DNA of 64,000 bases, taken from NCBI RefSeq assembly GCF_024609765.1, contig NZ_JANFDG010000005.1, positions 62,001 to 126,000 on the forward strand, written 5' to 3'. The position numbers and the translations under genes were made by a program. The notes under the pieces were generated by a model that did no database searches, had not been told where the DNA came from, and saw only the letters and a list, made by a program, of their open reading frames with translations. The first letter of the stretch is position 1; each line of letters starts with the position of its first letter. The DNA comes from Shinella pollutisoli (GTDB lineage Bacteria; Pseudomonadota; Alphaproteobacteria; Rhizobiales; Rhizobiaceae). Positions 38,183-47,437 of this stretch are shown here, in pieces.

Positions 38183-41100
38183 ATGCGCCTCGACCGGCTC
38201 GACCTCGTCCGCTACGGAAAATTCACCGACCGCAGCCTCGACTTCGGCCCGGCCCGGCCCGGTCGGCCGGATTTCCACCTCGTGCACGGGCCGAACGAGG
38301 CGGGCAAGTCGACACTCTTCTCGGCCTATCTCGACCTGCTCTTCGGCATCGAGCTGAAGAGCGCCTACGGCTTCCTGCACCCCTATGCGACCATGCGCGT
38401 CGGCGGCCGCCTGTCGCTCGACGGCGCCCGGCACGAGCTCTTCCGCCTGAAGCGCAACCAGGGCTCGCTGGTCGCGCCCGACGACCGGCCGCTGCCGGAC
38501 GGGCTCTTCGCCCCGGTACTCGGCGGCATGGACCGCACGGCCTATCGCACGATGTTCTCGCTCGACGACGAGAGCATCGAGAAGGGCGGCGAGGACATCC
38601 TCAGGAGCGAGGGCGAGCTCGGCGCCATGCTGTTTTCGGCAAGCTCCGGCCTTTCCGACCTCGCCTCCGGCCTTGCCGCGCTCAAGGCCGAGGCCGACGA
38701 CTTCTACCGCCCGCAGGCCCGAAAGCACGGGCTCGCGGCGCTGAAGGCGGAGATCGAGGCGCTGCGCGAGGAGCGCAAGGGCCTCGACGTCGCCGCCCGG
38801 GACTACGCGGCCCTGGTGCGCGAGCGCGACGCCGCCGCCGCCCGCCACGAGGCGGCTGCGGAGGGCCGCAACGAGGCGCGCGCCGCCCTTGCCGCGCTGG
38901 AGCGGAGCCTCGACGCGCTGCCCCGGCTCCAGCGCCTGCGGACCTTGCGCGAAGAGCTCGCCGCCTTCGAGCCCGGCGAGGCGCCGCCGCCCGGCTGGCG
39001 GGCGCTCGTCGCCGACCTCGGCCGCGAGGAGGCGGAGATCGCCGCCCGCACCGCGCGGATGGAGACGGAGCGCGCCCGCCTTGCGGAGGAACGCGACGCG
39101 CTTGAGGACGACCGCGCCGTGCTCGACGCCGAGGCGGACATCGCCGCCCTTGCCGGCTCTGAGCTCGAAGCCCGCTTCCGCACCGCCGGCATGGACCTCG
39201 CCGCCCGCGAGGCGGAGCGCGACCGGCTCGCCGCCGCGATCGCCGACCGGCTGGCCGCCCTCGGCCTGCCGCGCGATGCGGATGCGCGCGCGCTTCTCCT
39301 GCCGGCCGGGCTCGGCGACCGTTTGACGACGCTTTTCTCGCGCCGCTCCGGCGTCGTCGCCGAGGCGGAGGCCGCCCGCCGCGAATGCGCGCAGGCGCAA
39401 GCCGCGCTTGCCGCCGCCCGCACCGCCGCCGGAGGCGAAGAGGGCGACGACGACGGGGCGGCCGAGGCGCTCTCGCTGGCGCTGCGGGCGACGCGTGCCG
39501 GCGATCTTCCCGCCCGCCTGCGCGCGGCGCTGCGCGAGGTCGCGCTGGCGGCGCAGTCGGTCGAGGCCGCCGAGGCGCGCCTCCATCCCTGGTCCGGCGA
39601 CGCCGCAGCACTCGGCCGCCTGCTGCCGCCGGCCCCGGCCCGGCTGCGGGAGCTTCGGACGCGGCAGGAGGCGGCGGAGGAGGCGGCTCGGCATGCCGCC
39701 GCCCGGAAGGCCGATCTCGACCGCGAGGAAAAGACGCGCCGCGCGGCGCTCGACGCCCTCGTCGCGGATGCCGGCCTGGTCGGCGCCGGCGAGGCAGACG
39801 CCCTGCGCGAGCGCCGCGACGCCGCCTGGCGCGAACACCGCGCCCGTCTCGACGCCGGGAGCGCGGATGCCTTCGAGCAGGCGCTGCGGGCCGACGACCG
39901 TGCCGTCGCGGCCCGCCTCGCCAATGCCGACCGGCTTTCCGAGCTGCGCCTGCTCGAGCGCGGCTTCGCCGAGGCCAAGGCGCAGCGCACCCTCGCCGCG
40001 GAAGGCGCGGCGCGGGCGGAAGAGGCCCGCGAGGCCGTCTCGCAGGAGATCGCCGCGCTCGCCGAAAATCTCGGTCTGCCCGCCGATTGCGGGCTGGACG
40101 CCATCGAGGCATGGCTCGCACGGCGCGACGACGCGCTCGCCGCGCGCGACGCGCTCGCCCGCGAACGCGCGCAGGCTGATGCCGTCGAGGGCGAGTACCG
40201 CACGGCCATGGCCCGTCTTCGCGCCGCGCTCGGCCGGACGGGCGAGGGGCCGGAGACGCTGGAGGAACTGCTGCTGGCCGGCGAGGACCGCCTGGCGGCG
40301 CTGCGCGAGGCGCGCGCCGCCCGGCTCGCCGCGCGGCACGCGGTGGAGGCGGCGGAGCGGCGGCTCGCCGAGCGGCAGGCGGCCGCGCAGGATGCGGAGG
40401 CGGCGCTGGCGGCCTGGCACGCGGCCTGGGCGGCGGCGATCGCCGGCACCTGGCTAGCCGGGCCGGAGGCGCCGCAGGAGACCGGGCGGCTCGGCGCCCT
40501 CCTGCCGCTCCTGCAGGCGCTGGGGCAGGAGGTCGCCCGGCGCGACGAATACGAGCACCGCGTCGCCGCCATGCGCCGCGACCGCGAGGATTACGGCCGC
40601 CTCGCCGCCGCGCTCGCCGGGCGGCTTTCCGAGCCCTTCGATACCGATGCGCCGACGGCGGCCATGGCCGCCATCGCCCGCCGCCTCGACGCGGCGAAGG
40701 CTGTCGCCCGCCGCCGGCAGGACATCGACGCCGCGCGCGCCCGCCTCGATGCGGAGGCGGAGGATATCGCCGAGCGCCGGGCGGTGATGCGGGCGCGGCT
40801 GGCGGAGATCTTCGACTTTCTCGGCTGCGACACGCTGGCCGAGGCGGGCCTGCGGCTGGAGGCCTGCGCGCGCCGCGAGGACCTGCGCACCCGCATCGCC
40901 GAGGCCGAGCGCGACCTCGTGCAGCAGCTCCGCGCCGGGACGGTGGACGAGGCGGAGGCGCAGCTTGCGAGCGTCGACGCCGCCGTGCTCGCCGCCGAGC
41001 GGGAGACGCTGGCCGCCCGGCTCGACGAGCTCGACCGCGAGGTGCAGGAGCAGCACGCCGCGCGCCGCCGGGCGGAGGAGGCGCTCGCCCGCGTCGCCGG

Positions 41101-41641
41101 CAGCGACGAGGCGGCCGTGTTGGAGGAACGCCGCCGCACCGCGCTGCTGGAGCTTGCCGAGCGCTCGCGCCGCTATCTTGCCACGCGGGCGGGCGTCATG
41201 GCCGCCGAGCAGGCGCTGCGCCTCTATCGCGAGCGCCATCGCAGCGCCATGATGGAGCGTGCCTCCAAAACCTTCCGTGAGATCACCGGCGGCGAATATG
41301 CCGGCCTCTCCACCGTGGTCGAGAAGGAGAGCGAGCTGCTCGTCGCCAACGCCGCCGCCGGCGGCTCGAAGCTCGCGAGGGATCTTTCCAAGGGCACCCG
41401 CTTCCAGCTCTATCTGGCGCTGCGCGTCGCCGGCTATCACGAGATCGCCGCAAGCCGCGAGACCGTGCCCTTCATCGCCGACGACATCATGGAGACCTTC
41501 GACGACCGCCGTGCGCTCAATGCGCTGCGCGTCATGGCCGCGATGGCGGAAAGCGGCCAGGTGATCTACCTCACCCACCACCAGCATCTGCGCGATCTCG
41601 CGCGCGAGGCCTGCCCGGATGTGACGATCCACGAGCTGTAG
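38183..41641 (+). CDS. Rad50/SbcC-like AAA ATPase (YhaN family)
   Basis: A 1152-residue SMC/Rad50-type ATPase. The N-terminal half-domain has MRLDRLDLVRYGKFTD and Walker A GPNEAGKST (residues ~37-45). A very long Ala/Arg/Glu-rich coiled-coil occupies about 190-1000. The C-terminal half has the ABC signature LSKGTRFQLYLALRVA and Walker B TVPFIADDIMETFDD followed by the H-loop region VIYLTHHQH. These features match YhaN, the partner of YhaO-type nucleases. The pair probably processes DNA ends in the cytoplasm. No zinc-hook CxxC is evident in the middle of the coil by eye, unlike Rad50. Confidence 0.88.
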   Translation: MRLDRLDLVRYGKFTDRSLDFGPARPGRPDFHLVHGPNEAGKSTLFSAYLDLLFGIELKSAYGFLHPYATMRVGGRLSLDGARHELFRLKRNQGSLVAPDDRPLPDGLFAPVLGGMDRTAYRTMFSLDDESIEKGGEDILRSEGELGAMLFSASSGLSDLASGLAALKAEADDFYRPQARKHGLAALKAEIEALREERKGLDVAARDYAALVRERDAAAARHEAAAEGRNEARAALAALERSLDALPRLQRLRTLREELAAFEPGEAPPPGWRALVADLGREEAEIAARTARMETERARLAEERDALEDDRAVLDAEADIAALAGSELEARFRTAGMDLAAREAERDRLAAAIADRLAALGLPRDADARALLLPAGLGDRLTTLFSRRSGVVAEAEAARRECAQAQAALAAARTAAGGEEGDDDGAAEALSLALRATRAGDLPARLRAALREVALAAQSVEAAEARLHPWSGDAAALGRLLPPAPARLRELRTRQEAAEEAARHAAARKADLDREEKTRRAALDALVADAGLVGAGEADALRERRDAAWREHRARLDAGSADAFEQALRADDRAVAARLANADRLSELRLLERGFAEAKAQRTLAAEGAARAEEAREAVSQEIAALAENLGLPADCGLDAIEAWLARRDDALAARDALARERAQADAVEGEYRTAMARLRAALGRTGEGPETLEELLLAGEDRLAALREARAARLAARHAVEAAERRLAERQAAAQDAEAALAAWHAAWAAAIAGTWLAGPEAPQETGRLGALLPLLQALGQEVARRDEYEHRVAAMRRDREDYGRLAAALAGRLSEPFDTDAPTAAMAAIARRLDAAKAVARRRQDIDAARARLDAEAEDIAERRAVMRARLAEIFDFLGCDTLAEAGLRLEACARREDLRTRIAEAERDLVQQLRAGTVDEAEAQLASVDAAVLAAERETLAARLDELDREVQEQHAARRRAEEALARVAGSDEAAVLEERRRTALLELAERSRRYLATRAGVMAAEQALRLYRERHRSAMMERASKTFREITGGEYAGLSTVVEKESELLVANAAAGGSKLARDLSKGTRFQLYLALRVAGYHEIAASRETVPFIADDIMETFDDRRALNALRVMAAMAESGQVIYLTHHQHLRDLAREACPDVTIHEL

Positions 41642-41922
41642 CGGCGCAATCTCCGCCGCTTCCCCTCGCCCGCCGCGGGAAGGTGGCCGAAGGGCCGGAC
41701 GCAGGGCTGGCCTGCCGCATTCTCTTGGCTCGCCGTACCATCCGCTGCCGCGGCGAAGGGAAGGGCCGGGGGCTCGCTTCCCGCCCCGTATGCGATTGCC
41801 CCGCGAGTTGCAGGGTCGAAACTTGACTTGACGGGCGGTAAATGGTTCTTGGGCCGCTGCATCGGCGCCCCTCGGGCACCGCTTCGCGGCGATTCCGGAA
41901 ACGGACAGGCCAAAGGACGGGC
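41642..41922. other. Gap with decayed palindromic repeat
   Basis: A 281-base gap between the ATPase gene and the small exported protein gene. At 41660-41700 CCTCGCCCGCCGCGGGAAGG and TGGCCGAAGGGCCGGA resemble a decayed RIME-like unit. Nothing coding was recognized. Confidence 0.4.
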
Positions 41923-42336
41923 ATGACGAACAGGATCGGGACAGGGGCGGTTTGGCAGCGGGGCTTTGCGCCCGCCGGCTTCCTCGTGCTGCTCGTCACG
42001 CTGCTTCTCGCCCCCTTCGCCTTCGCCGATGGCTCGCGCGCGACGCAGGATGCGGCCCGCAGCTCCGCCGAGGGCGGGCTCGCGCCGTCGCCGCTCGGCA
42101 CCGGCGACGAGCTCTGGTTCCCCGCAAGCGGCCATGCCGAACGGCGGGTGGTGAAGGCGAAGAACGGGCTCGCCGACGGCGACGCCGCGGGCAAGGCGAT
42201 CGCCGTGGGCGCGGGCCTCCTGCGCTATCCGTTCGAGATCGCCGCGATCGGGACCGTCCGCCCGGCGGACGATGCCGCCCCGGCGAAGGCCGGCGCCGCC
42301 TTCTTCCGCAGCCGTGCCCCGCCCGCCGCCGCCTGA
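41923..42336 (+). CDS. Small hypothetical exported protein upstream of secDF
   Basis: A 137-residue protein of unknown function. Residues ~17-40 (APAGFLVLLVTLLLAPFAFA) are a signal peptide ending at ADG. The mature part is Ala/Gly-rich with LGTGDELWFPASGHAERRVV and LRYPFEIAAIGTVRPADD. No cysteine for lipidation is seen. An AAAGGAC Shine-Dalgarno precedes the ATG. Its stop is 85 bases before secDF in the same direction, so it may be co-transcribed. The rhizobial position often holds YajC, but this is not YajC-like, so its link to the Sec machinery is only positional. Confidence 0.65.
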   Translation: MTNRIGTGAVWQRGFAPAGFLVLLVTLLLAPFAFADGSRATQDAARSSAEGGLAPSPLGTGDELWFPASGHAERRVVKAKNGLADGDAAGKAIAVGAGLLRYPFEIAAIGTVRPADDAAPAKAGAAFFRSRAPPAAA

Positions 42337-42420
42337 GGCGAAGACACGATTTTCCGATCCTTGCGGACGGGCGCCGGCCTCTCGGGCCGCCCCGGTCCGC
42401 CAATTGAAGTGGACCTTTCC

Positions 42421-44958
42421 ATGCGTATCTCCAAATGGCACCTGGTGGTGTATGCGGCGATCACCCTGTTCGGGGTGCTCGCGGCCGTGCCCAACATCCT
42501 GACGCCGGCGCAGCAGGCGACCTTCGGGCACTATTTCCCCGCCCGTCCCGTCACGCTCGGCCTCGACCTCAAGGGCGGCTCGCATCTCGTCCTGGAGGTG
42601 GATTCGGCAGCGCTGCGCAAGGCGCGCATGGACGCGCTGCTGAACGACGCGCGCGCCATCCTGCGCCGCGCCGGCGAGCGCGCCTCGGCCGCCCGCCTTT
42701 CCGGCACCACGCTGACGATCACGCTCGCTGACCAGGCCGCCCTCGACAAGGTGCTGCCGGAGGTGCGCAAGCTCGCGACCCCCACCTCCGCGCTCGGCTT
42801 CGCCACCGGCGCCTCCGACATCGACGTCACGACCTCCGGCACCGTCGTCTCCGTCGCGCTCACCGAGGCCGGCATCAACGAGCGCATGTCGGCGGCCGTC
42901 GAGCAGAGTCTCGAGATCATCCGCCGCCGCGTCGACCAGGTCGGCGTCGCCGAGCCGCTGATCCAGCGCGTCGGCGGCGACCGCATCCTCGTGCAGCTGC
43001 CGGGCCTGCAGGACCCGACGCGCCTGCGCCAGCTTCTCGGCTCGACCGCGCAGATGAGCTTCCACATGGTCGACCAGACCGTCGACCCGAACGGCGTCGC
43101 GCCGCGCGGCGTCATGATCCTGCCCGGCGCCAACGACCCCGGCAAGTATGCCGTCGAGGAACGCGTGGCGATCTCCGGCGACCGGCTCGCCGACGCCAAG
43201 GCCGGCTTCGACCAGCGCACCAACGAACCGATCGTCTCCTTCAGCTTCGATTCGACCGGCGCGCGCCAGTTCGCCGAGATCACCCAGGCGAACGTCGGAA
43301 AGCCCTTCGCCATCGTGCTCGACGGCAAGGTGCTGACGGCGCCCGTCATCCGCGAGCCGATCATCGGCGGCCAGGGCCAGATCTCCGGCAACTTCAGCCC
43401 CCAGGAGGCGACCGTGCTCTCGGCGCTGCTGCGCTCCGGCGCGCTGCCCGCACCGCTCACCATCATCGAGGAGCGCACGGTCGGCCCGAACCTCGGCTCG
43501 GACTCGATCCGCATGGGCCTCTACACCGGTGCCGCCGGCTTCATCGCCGTCGTGCTGCTGATGGTGGTGCTCTACAGCACCTGGGGCCTCATCGCCAATG
43601 TCGGCCTCGTGCTGCACACGATCCTGACGATCGGCGTGCTCGGCCTCCTCGGCTCGACGCTGACATTGCCCGGCATCGCCGGCATCATCCTCGGCATCGG
43701 CATGGCGGTGGACGCCAACATCCTCATCAACGCCCGTATCCGCGAGGAGACGGCGGCCGGCGCGGGCGCGATGAAGGCGCTCGACGTCGGCTTCAACAAG
43801 GCCTATGCCACCATCGTCGACGGCAACATGACGACCATGGTCGGCATGATCCTGCTCTTCATGTTCGGCTCGGGGCCGGTGCGCGGCTTCGCCATCACCA
43901 TGATCATCGGCATCGCCATCTCGATGTTCACCTCGATCACGGTCGTGCGCCTGCTGATGCGTGACGCGGTGATCCGCCGCAAGATGAAGAAGATCGAGAT
44001 CCACTCGATCTTCGGCCGGGTCTGGAGCCTGCCGAGCTTCTCCTTCATGCGCGGCCGCTTCATCGCCATCGGCACGTCGGCCGTCATCTCCACGGCCTCG
44101 ATCATCCTGTTCTTCACGCCGGGCCTCAACTACGGCATCGACTTCGTCGGCGGCATCCAGGTGGAGGCGACGTCGCAGACGCCGATCGACCTCGCCACCG
44201 TCCGCAAGAAGATGGAGGACCTGAACCTCGGCGAGGTGGCGCTGCAGGAATTCGGCCAGGGCACCTCCGTGCTCGTGCGCGTCCAGCGCCAGCCGGGCGG
44301 CGAGGAGGCGCAGACGGCAGCGCTCGCGCAGATCCGCGAGGGCGTCGCCGAGGTCATCCCGGACGCCAATTTCGAGCGCACCGAGGTGGTCGGCCCGACC
44401 GTCAGCACGGAGCTCGCCCGCTCGGGCTTCCTCGCCGTCGGCCTCGGCATGCTGGCGATCCTGATCTACATCTGGTGGCGCTTCGAATGGCACTTCGCCG
44501 TGGGCGCCATCGCCACGCTGATCCTGGACATCACCAAGATGATCGGCTTCTTCTCGCTGATGCAGATCGACTTCAACCTGACGGCGATCGCCGCCGTGCT
44601 GACGCTGATCGGCTACTCGGTGAACGACAAGGTCGTCGTCTACGACCGCATGCGCGAGAATCTGCGCAAGTACAAGACGATGCCCTTCTCGGATCTCATC
44701 GACCTGTCGATCAACCAGGTGATCATGCGATGCATCTTCACCTCGGTCGCCATCCTCGCCTCGCTCCTGCCGATGGCGATCTGGGGCGGTGACACGGTGA
44801 AGCCCTTCGCCTGGCCGATGATCTTCGGCGTCGTCGTCGCGACGACCTCGTCGATCTACATCGGCGGCCCGATCCTGCTGTTCCTGAGCCGCTGGTGGAA
44901 GGACCGCGAGACCGCCCGCGCGCCGGGAGCGGCCGGCACGCCGGCCACGGAAAGCTGA
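42421..44958 (+). CDS. secDF: Fused protein translocase subunit SecDF
   Basis: An 845-residue SecD-SecF fusion. The SecD half (about 1-530) has LGLDLKGGSHLVLEVD, RVDQVGVAEPLIQRVGGDRILVQLPGL and the six-helix block with GMAVDANILINARIREE. The SecF half (about 550-845) has PGLNYGIDFVGGIQ, VGPTVSTELARSG and IGYSVNDKVVVYDRMREN. Twelve helices in total. It uses the proton motive force to pull translocated proteins into the periplasm. The ATG at 42421 precedes the first helix; the in-frame extension upstream is not expected. Fused SecDF is common in rhizobia and Gram-positives. Confidence 0.96.
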   Translation: MRISKWHLVVYAAITLFGVLAAVPNILTPAQQATFGHYFPARPVTLGLDLKGGSHLVLEVDSAALRKARMDALLNDARAILRRAGERASAARLSGTTLTITLADQAALDKVLPEVRKLATPTSALGFATGASDIDVTTSGTVVSVALTEAGINERMSAAVEQSLEIIRRRVDQVGVAEPLIQRVGGDRILVQLPGLQDPTRLRQLLGSTAQMSFHMVDQTVDPNGVAPRGVMILPGANDPGKYAVEERVAISGDRLADAKAGFDQRTNEPIVSFSFDSTGARQFAEITQANVGKPFAIVLDGKVLTAPVIREPIIGGQGQISGNFSPQEATVLSALLRSGALPAPLTIIEERTVGPNLGSDSIRMGLYTGAAGFIAVVLLMVVLYSTWGLIANVGLVLHTILTIGVLGLLGSTLTLPGIAGIILGIGMAVDANILINARIREETAAGAGAMKALDVGFNKAYATIVDGNMTTMVGMILLFMFGSGPVRGFAITMIIGIAISMFTSITVVRLLMRDAVIRRKMKKIEIHSIFGRVWSLPSFSFMRGRFIAIGTSAVISTASIILFFTPGLNYGIDFVGGIQVEATSQTPIDLATVRKKMEDLNLGEVALQEFGQGTSVLVRVQRQPGGEEAQTAALAQIREGVAEVIPDANFERTEVVGPTVSTELARSGFLAVGLGMLAILIYIWWRFEWHFAVGAIATLILDITKMIGFFSLMQIDFNLTAIAAVLTLIGYSVNDKVVVYDRMRENLRKYKTMPFSDLIDLSINQVIMRCIFTSVAILASLLPMAIWGGDTVKPFAWPMIFGVVVATTSSIYIGGPILLFLSRWWKDRETARAPGAAGTPATES

Positions 44959-44965
44959 GAACGGG

Positions 44966-44995
44966 ACGGGCGCCGAGAGGCGCCCGTCGGCTTTT
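44966..44995 (+). terminator. Terminator after secDF
   Basis: ACGGGCGCC and GGCGCCCGT form a 9-bp stem around GAGA, followed shortly by CTTTTG. Confidence 0.82.
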
Positions 44996-45097
44996 GTGCC
45001 CTGCGTTTGCGGCTGCCCGCCCACCTTCCTCTCGATGGGGAGGTCGTCGCGCAGCGGCAGGTGGGGGGAGCCGCCGGCGTCGTGTTCGTCGAGTAGA

Positions 45098-46222
45098 TCA
45101 GCCGAATCGGTGCGGGCTGAAGGCCTCGGGTGAGATGCCCTCCCGCGCCACCGCATCGGGCAGCGGCGCCCCCGTGATCAGCGATGCGGCGAGGCTGCCC
45201 AGCGCCGGGGAGGTGAGGATGCCGTAGCCGCCCTGGCCGGCGAGCCAGAAGAAGGCCGGCTCGTCGCGGGAAAAGCCGACGGCGGGCAGCCGGTCGGGCG
45301 CGAAGCTGCGCATGCCGGCCCAGCTGCGGGCGACGCGGCGCACCGAAAGCGTCGTCGCCTCCTCGACATAGTGGGCGGCATAGGCGATGTCGATCTCCTC
45401 CGGCTGCACGTCGCCGGGCTCGCAAGGCGTCTCGTCGGCGGGCGAGGCGAGCAGGCGGCCGGCCTCCGGCTTGAAGTAGAACGTGTCGTCGATCTCGTTG
45501 ATCTCCGGCAGCCGGCCCGCCTCGACGCCCTCCGGCAGGTCGACGGTGATGGCCGTGCGCCGGTGCGGCACGATGCCGAGCGGCGCGACGCCGGCGAGCG
45601 CCGCCACGCCGTCCGCCCAGCCCCCGGCCGCGTTGACGAGGATTTTGGCGGCGACCGTCTCCCCGGCCGTCTCGAGGAGCCAGCGTCCGCCCTCGCGCCG
45701 CGCGGCGACGAGGCGGCGCCGTTCGAGAACCTCTGCGCCGTGGCGCTTCGCCCGGCGGGCATAGCCCTGCAGCAGGGCGTCGACGTCGATGTCCCAGTAG
45801 TCCGGGTCGAAATAGGCGGCCGCCGCATAGGCCGGGTCGAGGATCGGCGCGCGGGCGGTGAGCGCTGCCCCGTCGAGCCATTCGACGGCCGCGCCCTGCG
45901 CCCGCGCATTCTCGAAGCGCGCCCGCACGCGCTCCGCCTTGTCCGCCGTGCCGAGGATGATGCTGCCGCGCGGGATCAGGAGCGGCACCGGGGCGAAACC
46001 TTCGGGCGGGGAGAGGAGGAAGCCGTGGCTCGCCCGCGCCAGCGCGTTCACGGCCGGCGCATTGTCGCGCAGCGTGAACTCGGCGGCGGAGCGGCCCGTA
46101 CTGTGGTAGCCGGGCGCCTCTTCCTGCTCCAGCACGGCGAGGGTGCGGTGCGGGGCGAGGAAGGCGGCGAGCGACAGGCCGGCGATGCCGCCGCCGATGA
46201 TCGCGATGTCGAAGGTCTGCAT
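45098..46222 (-). CDS. FAD-dependent oxidoreductase, D-arginine dehydrogenase (DauA)-like
   Basis: A 374-residue DAO-fold flavoenzyme. FAD binding is by IAIIGGGIAGLSLAAFL with EQEEAPGYHSTGRSAAEFTL. Closely similar segments in Pseudomonas aeruginosa D-arginine dehydrogenase, from memory, include PGYHSTGRSAA, GxxPxRRTA, TFYFKPEAGRLLASPADE, DVQPEEIDIA, EEATTLSVRR and WAGMRSFAPD. The arginine in RRTA, the tyrosine of FYF and the arginine of MRSF would bind the substrate carboxylate. The enzyme would deaminate D-arginine or related basic D-amino acids to 2-oxo acids. The start at 46222 matches the fold; longer starts add a non-conserved leader. A LysR gene is 90 bases upstream, same strand. Confidence 0.85.
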   Translation of the reverse strand: MQTFDIAIIGGGIAGLSLAAFLAPHRTLAVLEQEEAPGYHSTGRSAAEFTLRDNAPAVNALARASHGFLLSPPEGFAPVPLLIPRGSIILGTADKAERVRARFENARAQGAAVEWLDGAALTARAPILDPAYAAAAYFDPDYWDIDVDALLQGYARRAKRHGAEVLERRRLVAARREGGRWLLETAGETVAAKILVNAAGGWADGVAALAGVAPLGIVPHRRTAITVDLPEGVEAGRLPEINEIDDTFYFKPEAGRLLASPADETPCEPGDVQPEEIDIAYAAHYVEEATTLSVRRVARSWAGMRSFAPDRLPAVGFSRDEPAFFWLAGQGGYGILTSPALGSLAASLITGAPLPDAVAREGISPEAFSPHRFG

Positions 46223-46312
46223 GTCGGGCTCCAGCCGTGCGGTTTTCCAAGGCCTAAGCGACGGGCCCGCATTCTTCAAATTTATAGGGGTGAAGACTGG
46301 TATCAGCCGGAT

Positions 46313-47260
46313 TTATGCCGATCGTCCCCAGCGCCAGGGCTTGACGTCCGCTACATGGGCGAGGAAGGCGCGCTCGGCGGGATTGAGGGCGGCGCCGGGA
46401 TTGGTGATACGGAAGGTCTCGGTCTCCGGCAGGTCGTCATAGGGCGGCAGCTGCCAGAGGTCGCCCGCCTCGACGGCGCTTGCCGCAAGATGGACCGGCA
46501 GCATGCCGATGCCGGCATTGGCGACGACGAGGCGGCGCACCTCCTCGACGTTGAAGGCGAGCGCGCGCACCCGCTGGCCGAAGGAGCCGATGGCGCGCAC
46601 GGCCGTGACAGGCCCCATGTGCGGCCCGCCGAGCACGTCGGCGAGGAAGCTGACATAGGGCTCGCCGCGCAGGTTCTCCAGCCGCACGTCGCCCGCGCCG
46701 AACAGCCGGTGGCCGCGGCCGCAATAGAGCGCGTAGCGCTCGGAGCAGAAGGGCGCCTTGTCCAGCGTATCGGGGATGATGCCGTCCGACAGGCCGAGCG
46801 TGGCGATGCCGCGCTCGACGGAGCGGATCACGTCCGTCGTCGTCTCGACGGCGACGGCGACGGTAACGCGCGGATGCAGGCGGAAGAAATCGGCGATGGC
46901 GCGGTCCCATTCCGGGTTCAGCGCGTGGCTGACGGAATGGATGGTGATGTGGCCGGCGACGTCCTCGCCGGAGGGCTCCATCGCCTCGGGCAGGCGGACG
47001 ATGGCGGTGAAGATGTCGCGGCAGAGCGCATGCAGCCGCTCGCCCGCCTCCGTCAGCGCGAAGCGGCCCGGGCCGCGGTCGATCAGCCTATGGCCGACGG
47101 ACTGCTCCAGCCGCTTCAGCGCCATGCTGACGGCGGGCTGCTGGAGCAGCAGCCGGTTCGCCGCCTTCGTGATGGAGCCCTCCTCGACGACGACGGCGAA
47201 GGTGCGCAGCAGGTTCCAGTCGAGATTGTGGGCGAAGCGTTCGAGACGGTTGATCGGCAT
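46313..47260 (-). CDS. LysR family transcriptional regulator
   Basis: A 315-residue LysR protein. The N-terminal helix-turn-helix is LRTFAVVVEEGSITKAANRLLLQQPAVSMALKRLE (residues ~17-51), followed by the linker helix and a substrate-binding domain with SVERGIATLGLSDG and LVVANAGIGMLPVHLA. The start at 47260 puts the HTH in the usual place; the longer frame runs into a repeat. It sits between a D-arginine-dehydrogenase-like gene and an amino-acid-binding protein gene, all on the reverse strand, so it may control one or both. The ligand is unknown. Confidence 0.9.
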   Translation of the reverse strand: MPINRLERFAHNLDWNLLRTFAVVVEEGSITKAANRLLLQQPAVSMALKRLEQSVGHRLIDRGPGRFALTEAGERLHALCRDIFTAIVRLPEAMEPSGEDVAGHITIHSVSHALNPEWDRAIADFFRLHPRVTVAVAVETTTDVIRSVERGIATLGLSDGIIPDTLDKAPFCSERYALYCGRGHRLFGAGDVRLENLRGEPYVSFLADVLGGPHMGPVTAVRAIGSFGQRVRALAFNVEEVRRLVVANAGIGMLPVHLAASAVEAGDLWQLPPYDDLPETETFRITNPGAALNPAERAFLAHVADVKPWRWGRSA

Positions 47261-47310
47261 GCGCCTAGCGTGGACGGCGGTCGCGGGAAAGGCAAGGGGG
47301 CGGTGCATGT

Positions 47311-47428
47311 CCCCCTCATCCCCCTGCCGGGACCTTCCCCCCGGTGGGGAGAAGGGGAAAACGAGAGGCCTCCATCCTTCCCTTCTCCCCACCGGGGAGA
47401 AGGTGGCCCGAAGGGCCGGATGAGGGGG
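47311..47428. repeat. RIME-like palindromic element
   Basis: Outer arms CCCCCTCATCC and GGATGAGGGGG pair. Inner CTTCTCCCCACCGGGGAGAAGG is at 47382-47403 with GGCCCGAAGGGCC at 47405-47417. It lies between the binding-protein and LysR genes. Confidence 0.8.
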
Positions 47429-47437
47429 CTCGCCGCC

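Noticed and set aside
41566-45156. A ~1200-codon reverse open frame opposite secDF
   Set aside because: It has the Asp/Arg/His-rich composition of antisense frames in GC-rich DNA and overlaps the well-supported secDF gene.
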